Shown piece after piece: positions 1 to 9,367 of a DNA stretch of 64,000 nucleotides. This DNA is from CAWIOX01 sp963837775 (GTDB lineage Bacteria; Pseudomonadota; Gammaproteobacteria; Burkholderiales; Burkholderiaceae_D), in the NCBI GenBank assembly GCA_963837775.1, contig CAWIOX010000004.1:248001-312000 (forward strand), written 5' to 3'. Each line of letters begins with the position of its first letter. The stretch's first letter is position 1. The notes below the pieces were generated by a model. That model was not told where the DNA came from. It was given only the letters and a program-made list of their open reading frames with translations, and searched no databases. The translations under genes were made by a program, and so were the position numbers.

Positions 1-342
1 GGCATGGCGCGCCTGCTGGTATCGGGCGCCGAAGCATTCCTGGTCGATGAGCCGCTGTCGGCGCTCGACCCCACGCTGTCGCTGCAAACCCTGGCCGCAC
101 TGCAACAGGAAGCGGCCAGCCGCAACGCGACGCTGGTGTGCAGCCTGCATCAGGTGGAACTGGCGCGCAGCCATTTCCCGCGCATCATCGGCCTGCGCGA
201 CGGCCGCATCGTGTTCGACGCGGCCCGCGCGCGCACGTGACCGACGACATGATCGCAGCGCTCTACCAGAATGCCAGCAGCACGCCGGAACCCGCCGATT
301 TCAGCGCGGCCGCCGCCCACCGTCGTCATTGCGCACTGCTGA
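1..342 (+). CDS. phnC: Phosphonate-type ABC transporter ATP-binding protein, C-terminal part (PhnC-like)
   Basis: Only the C-terminal end of an ABC ATPase is inside the window. It contains a Walker B/D-loop stretch (FLVDEPLSALDP) and the switch histidine (VCSLHQVELA), and then a FPRIIGLRDGRIVFD segment typical of PhnC. The frame that begins at base 4 stops at 240, but the expected tail (VTDDMIAALYQN) continues in another frame. A second shift would let it end at the TGA at 340-342, three bases before the next gene. The two permeases downstream fit a phosphonate or phosphite importer whose binding protein would lie upstream of the window. The substrate is inferred from family resemblance only. 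Confidence 0.75.
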
Positions 343-344
343 CC

Positions 345-1189
345 ATGATGTCTTTCAGCAACACTCCGTCCACACCACCCCGACCCCGCCTGGCGCGGCC
401 GCGTGATGGGCACCGTCATCGCGCTGATCGTGCTGTGGCCGATGCTGGTGGCGAGCGAATTCAAGCCCTGGCTCTTGCTCGATGCGCAAAGCCTGAACGC
501 GACCTGGCGCTTTCTGGCCGACTTCGTGCCGCCGGCACACTCTGCCGAATTTCTTGCAACTGGTGCTGGCAGCCACCTGGCAAACCGTCGCGATGGCGAC
601 TGCCGGTTTGACGCTGGCGCTGCTGGGCGCGATCCCGCTGGCGTTGCTGGTCGACGCGAATCGCTGTCGATTTCCCGCCTCGGCAGCGGCCGCATGCGGC
701 CGGCCGGCGTCGCTCATCCGGCAAAGCGCGCGCTGGCTGCTGGTGCTGCTGCGCAGCGTGCCGGAACTGGTCTGGGCGCTGCTGTTCGTGCGCATCGTCG
801 GCCTGGGGCCGACTGCCGGCGTGCTGGCGATTGCGCTCACCTACTGCGGCATGCTCGGCAAGGTGTATGCCGAAATCCTCGAATCGTCCGACGCCCATGC
901 CACCGCATCGCTGCTGAAGAACGGCAGCGGCCGGCTGGCGGCGCTGTTCTACGGCGCGCTGCCGGAAGCGGCGTCGGAACTGGTGTCCTACACCACCTAC
1001 CGCTGGGAATGCGCGATCCGCGGCTCGGTCATGATGGGCTTCGTCGGCGCCGGCGGCCTCGGCCAGCGGATGGATGAATCGATGAAGATGCTGTCCGGCG
1101 GCGAAGTCGCCACCATGCTGATCATTTTCGTGCTGCTGGTGGCGTGCGCCGATCTGGTCAGCACCTTCTTGCGCAAGCGTCTGGGTTGA
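345..1189 (+). CDS. phnE: PhnE-like phosphonate ABC transporter permease (first copy), frameshifted
   Basis: This is an inner-membrane permease of the phosphonate ABC importer family. The start is taken as ATG 345 (or 348), just after the ATPase stop. The protein is spread over frames: an N-terminal stretch, a first membrane segment (GTVIALIVLWPMLVAS) in a second frame, and from about 555 the core in a third frame. The core has the RSVPELVWALLF stretch, the EAA-type loop near ALFYGALPEAASE and the conserved GFVGAGGLGQ near the C-terminus. At least three frame changes are needed. One (CTTG where CTG is expected near 550) is a single extra base. The next gene starts 2 bases after the stop, so this is an operon. 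Confidence 0.75.
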
Positions 1190-1191
1190 GC

Positions 1192-1994
1192 ATGAAAAAC
1201 TCCACGTCAAGCCCTCCGCCGCCAGCCACCGATTTTTCTGCGCTGCGCCATGCTGATCGCGCTGCTGGCGTTGATCATCGCCAGCTTCGCCTCGTTGCCG
1301 CTGCAAATGGAGCGCGCTGTTCAGCGCCGATGCGCTGCGCTCCAGCATGGAATTTCTGCGCGGCTTTGCGCCGCCCGAACTGGCCGCGCCGTTTCTGCAC
1401 AAAATCGCCGTCGGCACGCTGGAAACCCTGTCGATGTCGGCGCTCGGCACCGCGCATCGCGGCTGCTGCTCGGCGTCGCGCTGGCGCTGCCGGCCAGCGG
1501 CCGCTTTGGCCGCACTGCCCGCGCCGCTGATCCGCCTGAAACTGAATGTCCTGCGCTCGATACCGGAGCTGGTCTGGGCCTCGATCCTGCTGATTGCCGC
1601 CGGCCTGGGGCCGTTCGCCGGCACGATGGCGCTGGCCGCGCACACCACCGGCGTGCTGGGACGGCTGTTCGCCGATGCGCTGGAAAACCTGCCGCCGGCG
1701 CCGGAAGCGACGCTGCGCATCAACGGCGCTGCGCCGATGACGGCGTTCTTTTATGCGACACTGCCGCAGGTGCTGCCGCAAATGCTGTCGTATACACTGT
1801 ATCGCTGGGAAAACAATATCCGCGCCGCCGCCATTCTGGGCGTGGTCGGCGCCGGCGGGCTGGGCCAGATGCTGAAATACCATCTGTCGCTATTCCAGAT
1901 GCAGCAGGCCGCCAGCGTCATCATTGCGATGCTGCTGATGGTGGCGCTGGTCGATGCGATCAGTTTCTGGCTGCGGCGCATGATGACCAGATAA
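1192..1994 (+). CDS. phnE: PhnE-like phosphonate ABC transporter permease (second copy), frameshifted
   Basis: This is a second permease paralogous to the preceding one, giving a heterodimeric channel. Shared landmarks are LRSIPELVWASILLIAAGLG, the FFYATLPQVLPQ loop and GVVGAGGLGQ, followed by a last membrane helix ending in LRRMMTR. ATG 1192 follows the upstream stop by 2 bases. The N-terminus (MKNSTSSPPPP), the first helix (MLIALLALIIASFASLPLQM, from 1250) and the body (from about 1347) lie in three different frames. The stretch near 1450-1500 shows a further pair of shifts that cancel. Family identity is good; the intactness of the gene in the living cell is uncertain. Confidence 0.75.
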
Positions 1995-2127
1995 GCGAAC
2001 ATGAAAAAGGCCCGACCCACGAAAAACACGAAAGGCACGACAAATCGGCATATGCATTAACAATGCCACACTAAATGTCATTGGCTATTTATCATCGCAT
2101 ATTTCCCCAATAATTATTGCGGAAATG

Positions 2128-2157
2128 CCATGAAATATACCCCACTGAAATCCATAG
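2128..2157 (+). repeat. Possible truncated copy of the dispersed intergenic repeat
   Basis: The first bases (CATGAAATATACCCCAC) match the left end of the repeat copy at 20363, but the rest of the element is missing. The surrounding 1995-2235 interval holds no gene that I can support. It presumably carries the promoter of the DnaJ-containing operon. Confidence 0.3.
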
Positions 2158-2235
2158 AATGTCGCCTCCTTCGGCACCGGCGTAGCGATGCCTTTCGTAG
2201 GCAATGAATACGCAACATCTGACATGAGAGATCAC

Positions 2236-2514
2236 ATGAAAGATTATTATTTTGTATTGGGCATCGAGAGCGATGCCTCGCTTGCGGAGATAAAAGCTGC
2301 TTTCCGGCAAAAAGCGGCATTGTTCCATCCGGACAGAAACGCAGCGCAAGATGCGCCAGAGAAATTCCGGGAAATCAAGGAAGCGTATGACACGCTGTCG
2401 GTCGAAGCAAAGCGGTCTGCCTACGACGAGAATCGCCGCCGCAACCTGCTCGACAACCCGATTCAAACTGCCAGAGAAATTTGGAAAAATTATATTGAAG
2501 GAGTACTGCATTGA
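2236..2514 (+). CDS. Small DnaJ-domain protein
   Basis: This is a protein of about 92 residues consisting almost entirely of a J-domain. It begins MKDYYFVLGIESDASLAEIK and carries the diagnostic HPD tripeptide in LFHPDRN, followed by the helix III/IV region (REIKEAYDTLSVEAKRSAYD). J-domains stimulate DnaK-type ATPases. There is no glycine-rich or zinc-finger region, so this is a type III J-protein, probably with a dedicated client. ATG 2236 is chosen because the domain starts there; ATG 2224 and 2188 are in frame. The next gene starts at TTG 2511, overlapping this stop by 4 bases, which implies translational coupling. Confidence 0.8.
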   Translation: MKDYYFVLGIESDASLAEIKAAFRQKAALFHPDRNAAQDAPEKFREIKEAYDTLSVEAKRSAYDENRRRNLLDNPIQTAREIWKNYIEGVLH

Positions 2515-3054
2515 GACTATCGCCATTTTTTGAAGAACTTAAATCCGCCTATGACGCCGAACTCGATGACATGTGCAGCGATTCCGCCGGCAACGATGTG
2601 CTGACGTCGCGGCTGCGAAGCCAAGCGGGCCCAAATACCGACCTGATGCCGATGATCAAGAACTATCCGGAAATGGGCGCAGTGGCCTTCCACAACGGCA
2701 TCAATTTCACCAGCGGCAAGGTGATGGAGGCGCTGGTAGCCAAGGAACCGGACGAATTTCCCTCGTGGGCAACGCTGATGCCGTCGCTGGAACTGACCGG
2801 ATGGGCCAGCAAACTTGCCAAGACCGTTCTGGCGCATCCGGACGGCGAACATCTGCTGATCGTGGCAGCCGGCCTGGAATACCTGCACGGCAAGAGCGAT
2901 ACCGGCATCCCGCTCCATGCCGGTGCGGATGACGATGAAGACGAGGAATCGGCGACGCCTATGCGACGACTGAGGACGAGCGAAGAACGATTCCGATCTG
3001 GCAGAAGCAGGATCGGACTGGCTCGTCGAGCAGGGATTTGACCGCAACAACTAA
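2511..3054 (+). CDS. Unrecognised protein coupled to the DnaJ gene, frameshifted near the end
   Basis: I do not recognise this protein. It starts at TTG 2511, overlapping the J-protein stop, and begins MRLSPFFEELKSAYDAELDD. The body is soluble and mixed in composition (MIKNYPEMGAVAFHNGINF, FPSWATLMPSLELTGWASKL), with no signal peptide or membrane segment. It turns strongly acidic (GADDDEDEE) near 2940. After that the frame opened at 2511 degenerates into arginine-rich sequence. The likely true tail runs GDAYATTEDE in one frame and then DLAEAGSDWLVEQGFDRNN in another, ending at TAA 3052-3054, so two single-base shifts are inferred at about 2950-2985. Its place behind a J-protein suggests a client or partner role. 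Confidence 0.55.
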
Positions 3055-3079
3055 TCTATTTTTTCGTACTGGATCGCCC

Positions 3080-3809
3080 ATGAACACTCCTGCACTACTC
3101 AAAGCACAAAGCCTGGTGCGCGCCGGCGACATTGTCGGCGCCGAACATGCGCTGGTATCCCTGGCCGAAACCGAGGGCGACCATGCACTGGTGGTCGCCC
3201 TCGACGATCTGCCGCCTTCCGACCTGCTGGCGATCATTCGGGAATACGACGTATCGAAGGAATCGGTCGTCAACATGCTGGTCACGCCGGAACAGTTTGC
3301 CCGCGCGGTAGTTCTGGAGCGGCGCTACAACGATCTCAGCCACGAACATCTGCGCGGCATGATCAACTCGGTCATTTTTCGCGAAGGCCGCGATGCCGGC
3401 GAATTCCTGCAAGCGATCGGCGAGATCGATGGCGGCTGCGATGCGCTGGTCGATTATCTGTCCGACAAGGCCGAGCGGGTTGAGCATTTCTTCCAATACT
3501 CTACCTTCGATCTTTTCAAGTATGGCGACGAATCGAAAGCCGAACTGAGTCGATTACGACCTGGCAGCCGACCCCGACGAACATCCGCGCCTAAGCCATG
3601 AAGAAGTCAACGATCACGACTGGATGGAACTGACCTGGACGCTGCGCTACGTCACCCCGGATCTGTTTACCGAAGTGTTATTCATGCTGCGCGCGCGCTG
3701 GCGTGACAGCCAGCGCCTGGAAGCGCTGGCCGAAGCTGCATTGAACGCCACAGCGCCGGCAGAGGAAAAAAAGCCGGCCCCAGTGCTGGGCGAGGAATCG
3801 GCGCTGTAA
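3080..3809 (+). CDS. Unrecognised alpha-rich protein of the DnaJ cluster, one frameshift
   Basis: I do not recognise this family. ATG 3080 opens MNTPALLKAQSLVRAGDIVG, an alpha-helical start reminiscent of a TPR-like hairpin. It is followed by long predicted helices (LSDKAERVEHFFQYSTFDLF). Near 3550 the frame changes: ELSR becomes DYDLAADPDEHPRLSHEEVN in the frame that ends at TAA 3807-3809. A single extra base (CTGAGTCGATTAC against the expected CTGAGCGATTAC) would explain it. The C-terminus has a helical LFTEVLFMLRARWRDSQRL segment and an acidic/alanine-proline tail. There is no signal peptide. It lies 25 bases after the preceding gene, in the same orientation, so it is probably in the same operon. 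Confidence 0.55.
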
Positions 3810-3838
3810 ACACCAGCAGGATTTCCGCACATAATCAT

Positions 3839-3865
3839 GGCAGGGTGTGCATAGTGCACCCTGCC
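3839..3865 (+). terminator. Hairpin between the third and fourth genes of the DnaJ cluster
   Basis: GGCAGGGTG pairs with CACCCTGCC across a short central segment, forming a 9-bp stem 30 bases after the stop at 3809. It has no T-run after it, so it may be a weak or Rho-assisted terminator or an attenuating structure rather than a strong intrinsic terminator. Confidence 0.4.
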
Positions 3866-3948
3866 CCGTGCAGTTGCGCAATGCATGATCAGGTTTTCAA
3901 CTTCAATTGAAAACAATCCGTCTTGTTTCAGATTTACTCCGATTTCCT

Positions 3949-5160
3949 ATGCCCGATAACAGCAACAAGGTTTCACTGTACGACGGCCGGCCGTTTTTTG
4001 AAAAGGCGCTCCATTTCGGCGTGCAAAACGGCATCATCGATCCCGCAAGAATCAGCGACATCCTGGAGGATGCGCCGAAAGGCATGGTCCAGATTGCCGA
4101 TTTTTTCGGCTCGCAATATCTGCGCCCGGATGTGGAAACCGCGCTGGCCCGCATGGTCAATCTGGTCAGCCTGTATCTTGAAGAAAAAACCGGCGGGGAT
4201 TTGAAGCAGGCCGCGCAATCGCTGCGCGACAACACATTCCTGTCGCATTCGCGCGGCGGCTCCGAGCTGCTCAAAAAACTGTTCGCGCTGCCGGAAGACG
4301 CCATCATCGGCAACCACCGAAGCGGACAGGTCAAGGATTTCCTGGAAAAATGGTCGCGCCTGACGCCGGTTGCCTATCGAAAAGAACTCAAGAAACGCAT
4401 CAGCGCGCAGGATGAAATCGGCAGCCGCGCTCTGGCTCGCCGAACGATCCGGCATGTCCGCTACCGAGCTGGAAGACGAAGCGGCCGAATTGGTGATACG
4501 CACCGCGATACTGCTGCGCTTGAGCGAGCAGCGAAACAAATGCAATGCCGACCGCATTCGAATTTGCGCAACTGATAGATGCGCTCCGGACCAAGGGCAT
4601 TGCGGCCAGCGCAAAAAAACGCGCCAACATCATTCCCGATGACATGCCCGAGCAGTATCAGGCCATCGTGGAGCGCATGCGCAAGAAAATCATCAAGACC
4701 GACATCCCGGAAATCCTCGACCCGTCCACCACGCTGGCCGCGCTGCTGGACAAGCTCAAGCAAAAATACTTTCTGCGTACCGACGGCGCAGACGACGTCA
4801 GCAATTTTGACGCGATCGTCTCGAAGGACTGGACCCGCGTCACCGAAGGCAAGTCGGACTCCGACTCGCTGCTCACCCTGTTTCTCTGTCTGGCCGCCGA
4901 TACCGCGCCAAAAACCAAACTCAGCGAGAAAAACCGCGCGCGACATAGTCCGAAAAATCCGCAAGGATGGCGTCAATCCGGCATTGGTGCATGCCTACAT
5001 CGAGCAATTCGCTCCCTATGAAATGCGCGAAGGCCTGGTCACGCTATGGGATGAATTTTTTGAAGAGGCGGAGAAATACCTGCTGGACGACTGGGACGCA
5101 AAGTTCATCGAGGTGCTGTCTTTCCTGAAACACAACTGCAATATTGTGAAAACACCATGA
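3949..5160 (+). CDS. Unrecognised protein of about 400 residues in the DnaJ cluster, frameshifted
   Basis: This is one gene read in pieces. ATG 3949 opens MPDNSNKVSLYDGRPFFEKA and runs to about 4425. The reading then moves to a frame with LWLAERSGMSATELEDEAAE, then to one with MPTAFEFAQLIDALRTKGIA through the lysine-rich middle. Near 4940 it moves to the frame containing ALVHAYIEQFAPYEMREGLV and ending LKHNCNIVKTP at TGA 5158-5160. At least three shifts are required. The pieces abut without overlap of content, which argues for a single protein. It appears soluble and helical with no signal peptide. ATG 3907 is an alternative start. I cannot assign a function; the only clue is the J-protein operon just upstream. 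Confidence 0.5.
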
Positions 5161-5394
5161 GGTGCAAGTAATCCGCACCGTCTTGGTCCAGCGAACGAAT
5201 TCTGCCCCCGCCAGACGGAAATCCTGCCTTTGGCATCCAGGTCCGCCTCTGGCGGCGGCAGCTTGCAAATCAGGGCGCGCTGGAAATTCTCCCGTCACGC
5301 CATTTGCCATGCAGCATCAGGGCATCGTCAATCTTGGAAATAATGGAACCGAAGTCTTCAGCCAATGCGATGATCATCGCATTACCCTTCCAGC

Positions 5395-8300
5395 TTATGT
5401 TTTGACCGTAGTCGCTTCGGCCTCCTTGGCAGCCTCCGCCGTGGCAAAGGCATAACGGTTCCGCCCTGTTCTTTTCGCCAGATACATCGCGTCATCGGCG
5501 GCATTAAGTATCTGCTCGACCGTGTTGCCGCTCTCCGGAAAAAGTGCAATGCCGATACTGACCCCGACCGCGAGTTCCCTGCCAGCAATAAACAAAGGCT
5601 GGGCAATCGCAGCCAGTATCTTGTCTGCCACACGGGTCGCATCATCACTATCCCGCAGGCTCGGCAGGATCACTGTGAACTCATCCCCACCCAGACGCGC
5701 TACCGTATCGCTCTCCCTGACCTGCCCACGCAGGCGCTTGGCGACCGTGATCAACAAAGTGTCCCCGGCCGCGTGGCCAAGTTGATCGTTGACCTCCTTA
5801 AAGTGGTCGAGATCAAGAAATAGCAAGGCACCGGCTTGCTCATCTCGCCGCGCGAGCGCCAGGGCCTGTCCCAGTCGGTCGAAGAAGAGCCCGCGGTTGG
5901 GTAAATCAGTGAGCAGATCAAAGTGGGCAGTGTGCTGGATGCGCTCTTCAGTGGCCTTGCGTTCGGTAATATCCTCAAGGATGGCGACATAATGGCTGAC
6001 TTGGCCGTTGGTATTGAGCAAAGGCGTCACGGCCTGACTGACTGTATAAAGGGTGCCGTCTCGTCGGACATTAACGATATCGCCATGCCATGTTCCACCG
6101 CCTTTGATCGTCTGCCAAAAATGCTGGTAGAAGTCGACATCCTGGGCACCCGAACTGAATAACTTTGGGGTCTTTCCCAAGACTTCTTCAGTCGCATACC
6201 CGGAAAGCTGCGTAAAAGAATGGTTAGACCAGAGAATACTGGCGTTCGCATCGGTGATGAAGACGGCATTATCCACCCCGGCCAGAGCGGTATCGAGCAA
6301 CGTCAACCACTCCTGTTGCAAAGCGGATTCAAGGGAAATGCCCAAGCGACTGGCGACGGCGGCAAGGCGTATCGGGAGTTGCGGCCCGTCGAAATGACGC
6401 GGGTCACGTCCATAGAGAGTGAGAACCCCCCAGGTTTCGCCACGCAAGATGAGCGGCATGAGGAGTGCTACCCGGGCGACGACGCTACAGGATTGGCACT
6501 CCCGTTCGCCGGGAGCCACGATCTGCTGATGCCCATTGCGTATCACAGCACCCGCGGGTAAGCAGCACGAGGGTGCGTCATCCCAGCGCAGGCGGCTCTC
6601 CCGCAAGGAATCGAGCAAGCCCTTGTCGACACCCTCGGCACTGGCGAGCAAAGTGATCCGCCCATCCTTTTCTGCACGACCGACCCAGGCCGCAGCGAGA
6701 TCGAATACCGGCAGGATGTCATCACAGAATATCTGAGCGATTGATTCCAGATTCATTCGCCACTTCAAGAGTACCGTGTCCAGATGCCGGAAAATATCGT
6801 CTACCGCGTTGACACGATGCTGTTCAGTCACATTTTTGGCATAGACGGCAACGCTCTCCACTGCACCGGACTCATCCATGACCGGATAGATGGTGTTGTC
6901 GAAGAAAACGGCGCCACGCCGATCCTGCATATGCATGTGCTCGCCGGTGATGACGACGTTCTGCACCGCAGCCCGCCGGCTGACGGCCAGATCGGGCGGC
7001 ATGAGATCAAAAAAATTCTTGCCGGCCATGGCTTCCGGAACTTGGCCGAAACGCTCGGCGCCAAAAGCGTTGATCGCAAGAATCCCGCCTTCAGGATCGA
7101 GCAGCAGAACGGACTCGTCGCTGGCATCGAGCAAGGCACGCATCCGGACCTGACTCTCCCACATTACTTGTTCAGCATGCTTGCGTTCGCTGATATCGCG
7201 GATGAAACCAACCGCTGACCAACTACCCTGCAAGCGGACTGCCGAGATGGACAACTCCAGCGGAAATTCGCTGCCGTCCTTGCGTAACCCCGCGAGTTCC
7301 AGCGTCTTGCCGACTGCAATTCCTTCGCCGCTCACGCAAAATTGCTCGAAGCCGCGCCGAAACGCCGCGCACGAAGCCTTCCGGTGCCAGTAATTCATGC
7401 AGGTCGCGACCCAGCGCCTCATCACGACTGTGGCCAAAGATTTTTTCCGCCGCCGCATTCCAGTACGAAATGTTGCAGCAGCTATCGAGCATGATGATGG
7501 CATCCTGCGCAGTCGCGCAGATGCTGCTGAACTTCTCCTCGCTTTCATGTAACGCCTGTTGCGCCTGCTGGCGCTGATTCAATTCCTTTTCCAACTGCAA
7601 ATTGGTGTCTCGCAGCTCGACAGTGCGACGCGCCACTTCCTCCTCCAGAGACGCACGGTGGCGTGCCAACTCGGCATCCCGCGCCGCAAGATGCATCAGC
7701 ATGTCGTTGAAGCCAACCGCCAATTCGGCGATTTCGCTGTGGCCCTCCACCGGTAGCCGCTGCGCCAACCCGCCATTGCCGATGGCACGCATAGCCGCTA
7801 CCGTCCGCCGCAAGGGCTGGGTAATGCTGCGGGCCATGAGCGAAGCAAACAGCAACAGGGCGATGCCGACCCCAGCCACCAGCAGCAAGTTGCGCCCGAC
7901 CTGAGCCTGCACGGCGGAATCCACATCATCAATGTAGACGCCCGACCCGATCAGCCAGCCCCATGGCCCGAATTTCTTGACATAAGAAAGCTTGGGATAG
8001 AGTTTATCGGTGGCACCGCCACTTGCCTTGGGTTTCGGCCAGTCATAGGTGACGTAGCCCTGACCCGCCTGATTGATCACCTCGACAAAAGCAAGGAATA
8101 GATTTTTCGTGCCATTGGCGGGAGCAAAAGCCCCTTCGGTTCCTACTCTCAGGCCGGTGGCGCGGTTGAACTGTTCTGCGTCAAGCACTTGACCATCGAG
8201 CTCCGGCATCGTCGGATGCATGACCATCTTCGGAAACGGGGCACCCAGGTCATTGAGCCAGAAGTACTCCGTCGCGTCGTAGCGCATGGCCTTGATGGTG

Positions 8301-8548
8301 CTGATGGCGGCCGCTTGCGCAGCGGCCTCGGAGAGCGTACCCTTTTTCTGGAGATCATGAAAGTGGTTCAATACACCGAAACCGCTTTCCACCAACTGCC
8401 GGGTCTTCTGTTCCTTTTCGTGCCAGAGTACCTCACGCAGCATCAGGGCATTAATGACGCTGCCCATCACGATACTGCCGATCAATATGGCCACAATCGC
8501 CCATATCCGGTTGCGGACGCTCAGATGGTTTAAAACCGAAAACATCAT
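5395..8548 (-). CDS. Membrane diguanylate cyclase with Cache, HAMP, PAS and GGDEF domains, one frameshift
   Basis: This is a large sensory diguanylate cyclase that would make cyclic di-GMP at the inner membrane. ATG 8546-8548 follows a good GAGGAG site. The domain order from the N-terminus is: membrane helix (IWAIVAILIGSIVMGSVINA), periplasmic single Cache domain (YDATEYFWLNDLGAPFPKMV), second helix, HAMP, coiled coil, PAS, PAS, a GAF-like segment with a cysteine pair (GERECQSCSVV), PAS (TDANASILWSNHSFTQLSGY), and a C-terminal GGDEF domain with intact ARLGGDEF. No EAL domain follows. The frame changes once near 7375, at the end of the first PAS (LLAPEGFV to FRRGFEQFCV). Apart from this the two halves, about 390 and 660 residues, join cleanly. 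Confidence 0.85.
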
Positions 8549-8876
8549 TTCTCCTCAGCGACAACCTGTCGGACTGGTTATGGCGCAGGATGCGGCCAAC
8601 AAACTACCCTTTTAAGGCTAAGCTGAATAAGTACCTGATTTCCAAAAATCACCACATAACATAAGGCTTTGCGGGGAGGTAGAAGAACTTAATCAGCGTT
8701 GCCTTAATTCATTATCTACGTCAAACATCATCAGGACAATCGCGCTACGATTTTTCTATCGCCGTTATACTGACACGTAGTTTTCCTCCAGTAGGAAAAA
8801 TCGAAAAGTGTCCGCGTTTTGCGGCGACAGAATAAAAAAATAGAATACGGCACGGCATGAAAACATGCGTAAGCGG
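8549..8876. other. Intergenic region between the EAL remnant and the GGDEF gene
   Basis: About 330 bases without a supported gene. It should hold the promoter of the minus-strand GGDEF gene. A small inverted repeat, TTTTCCT-CCAGT-AGGAAAA (8781-8799), lies about 80 bases beyond the end of the EAL remnant and could be its old terminator. Confidence 0.5.
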
Positions 8877-9317
8877 TCAAGCCTTTGATCGCGCAAACAC
8901 CTCGAACTGATCGACTGGCAGCGGCTTGCTATAGTAATAACCCTGTATCTCATCACAACCCTGCTCACGCAGGAACGCCAGTTGCCCCGCTGTTTCGACT
9001 CCTTCAGCGATGGTTTGCAGCGCCAGGCTCTTCGCCATGTTGATGATGGCACCGACGATTGCCTTGTCTTTCGCATCGGTGCTGATATCGTGCACGAAGG
9101 ACTGGTCGATCTTGAGTTTGTATACCTTGAATTTTTTCAGGTAGCTCAACGAAGAATAACCGGTGCCGAAATCGTCGAGCGACATACGCACGCCGCGCTC
9201 GTGCAAATTGTTCATCACCGCGATGGCGGCTTGCGGGTCGGACATCGCAACGCCCTCGGTCAACTCCAGTTCCGGATACTTCGGCGGCACCGAGTCGCTG
9301 TCTTTTCTGAAGCACAA
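8877..9317 (-). pseudogene. C-terminal remnant of an EAL-domain phosphodiesterase
   Basis: The frame encodes only the second half of an EAL domain. It has the ELELTEGVAM strand, the DDFGTGYSSLSYLKKF loop, LKIDQSFVHDI, and the closing EGVETAGQLAFLREQGCDEI and QGYYYSKPLP motifs. The EAL signature itself and the first metal-binding strands are absent. Upstream of about residue 10 (DSVPPKY) no frame continues the homology; the sequence passes into a small hairpin and then the 3' end of the group II intron. The fragment therefore cannot form an active phosphodiesterase. Because the intron's 5' exon is the AraC terminator and not EAL sequence, the truncation is probably older than, or independent of, the intron insertion. 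Confidence 0.8.
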
Positions 9318-9367
9318 TTACACGATACTGAAAATGCCCTGTTCCGGCCGGACAGGGTTTGTGAAAA

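Noticed and set aside
2092..2526. A 144-residue minus-strand frame over the DnaJ-domain gene
   Set aside because: It is antisense to the J-domain gene, which has the diagnostic HPD motif and coupling to its downstream gene.
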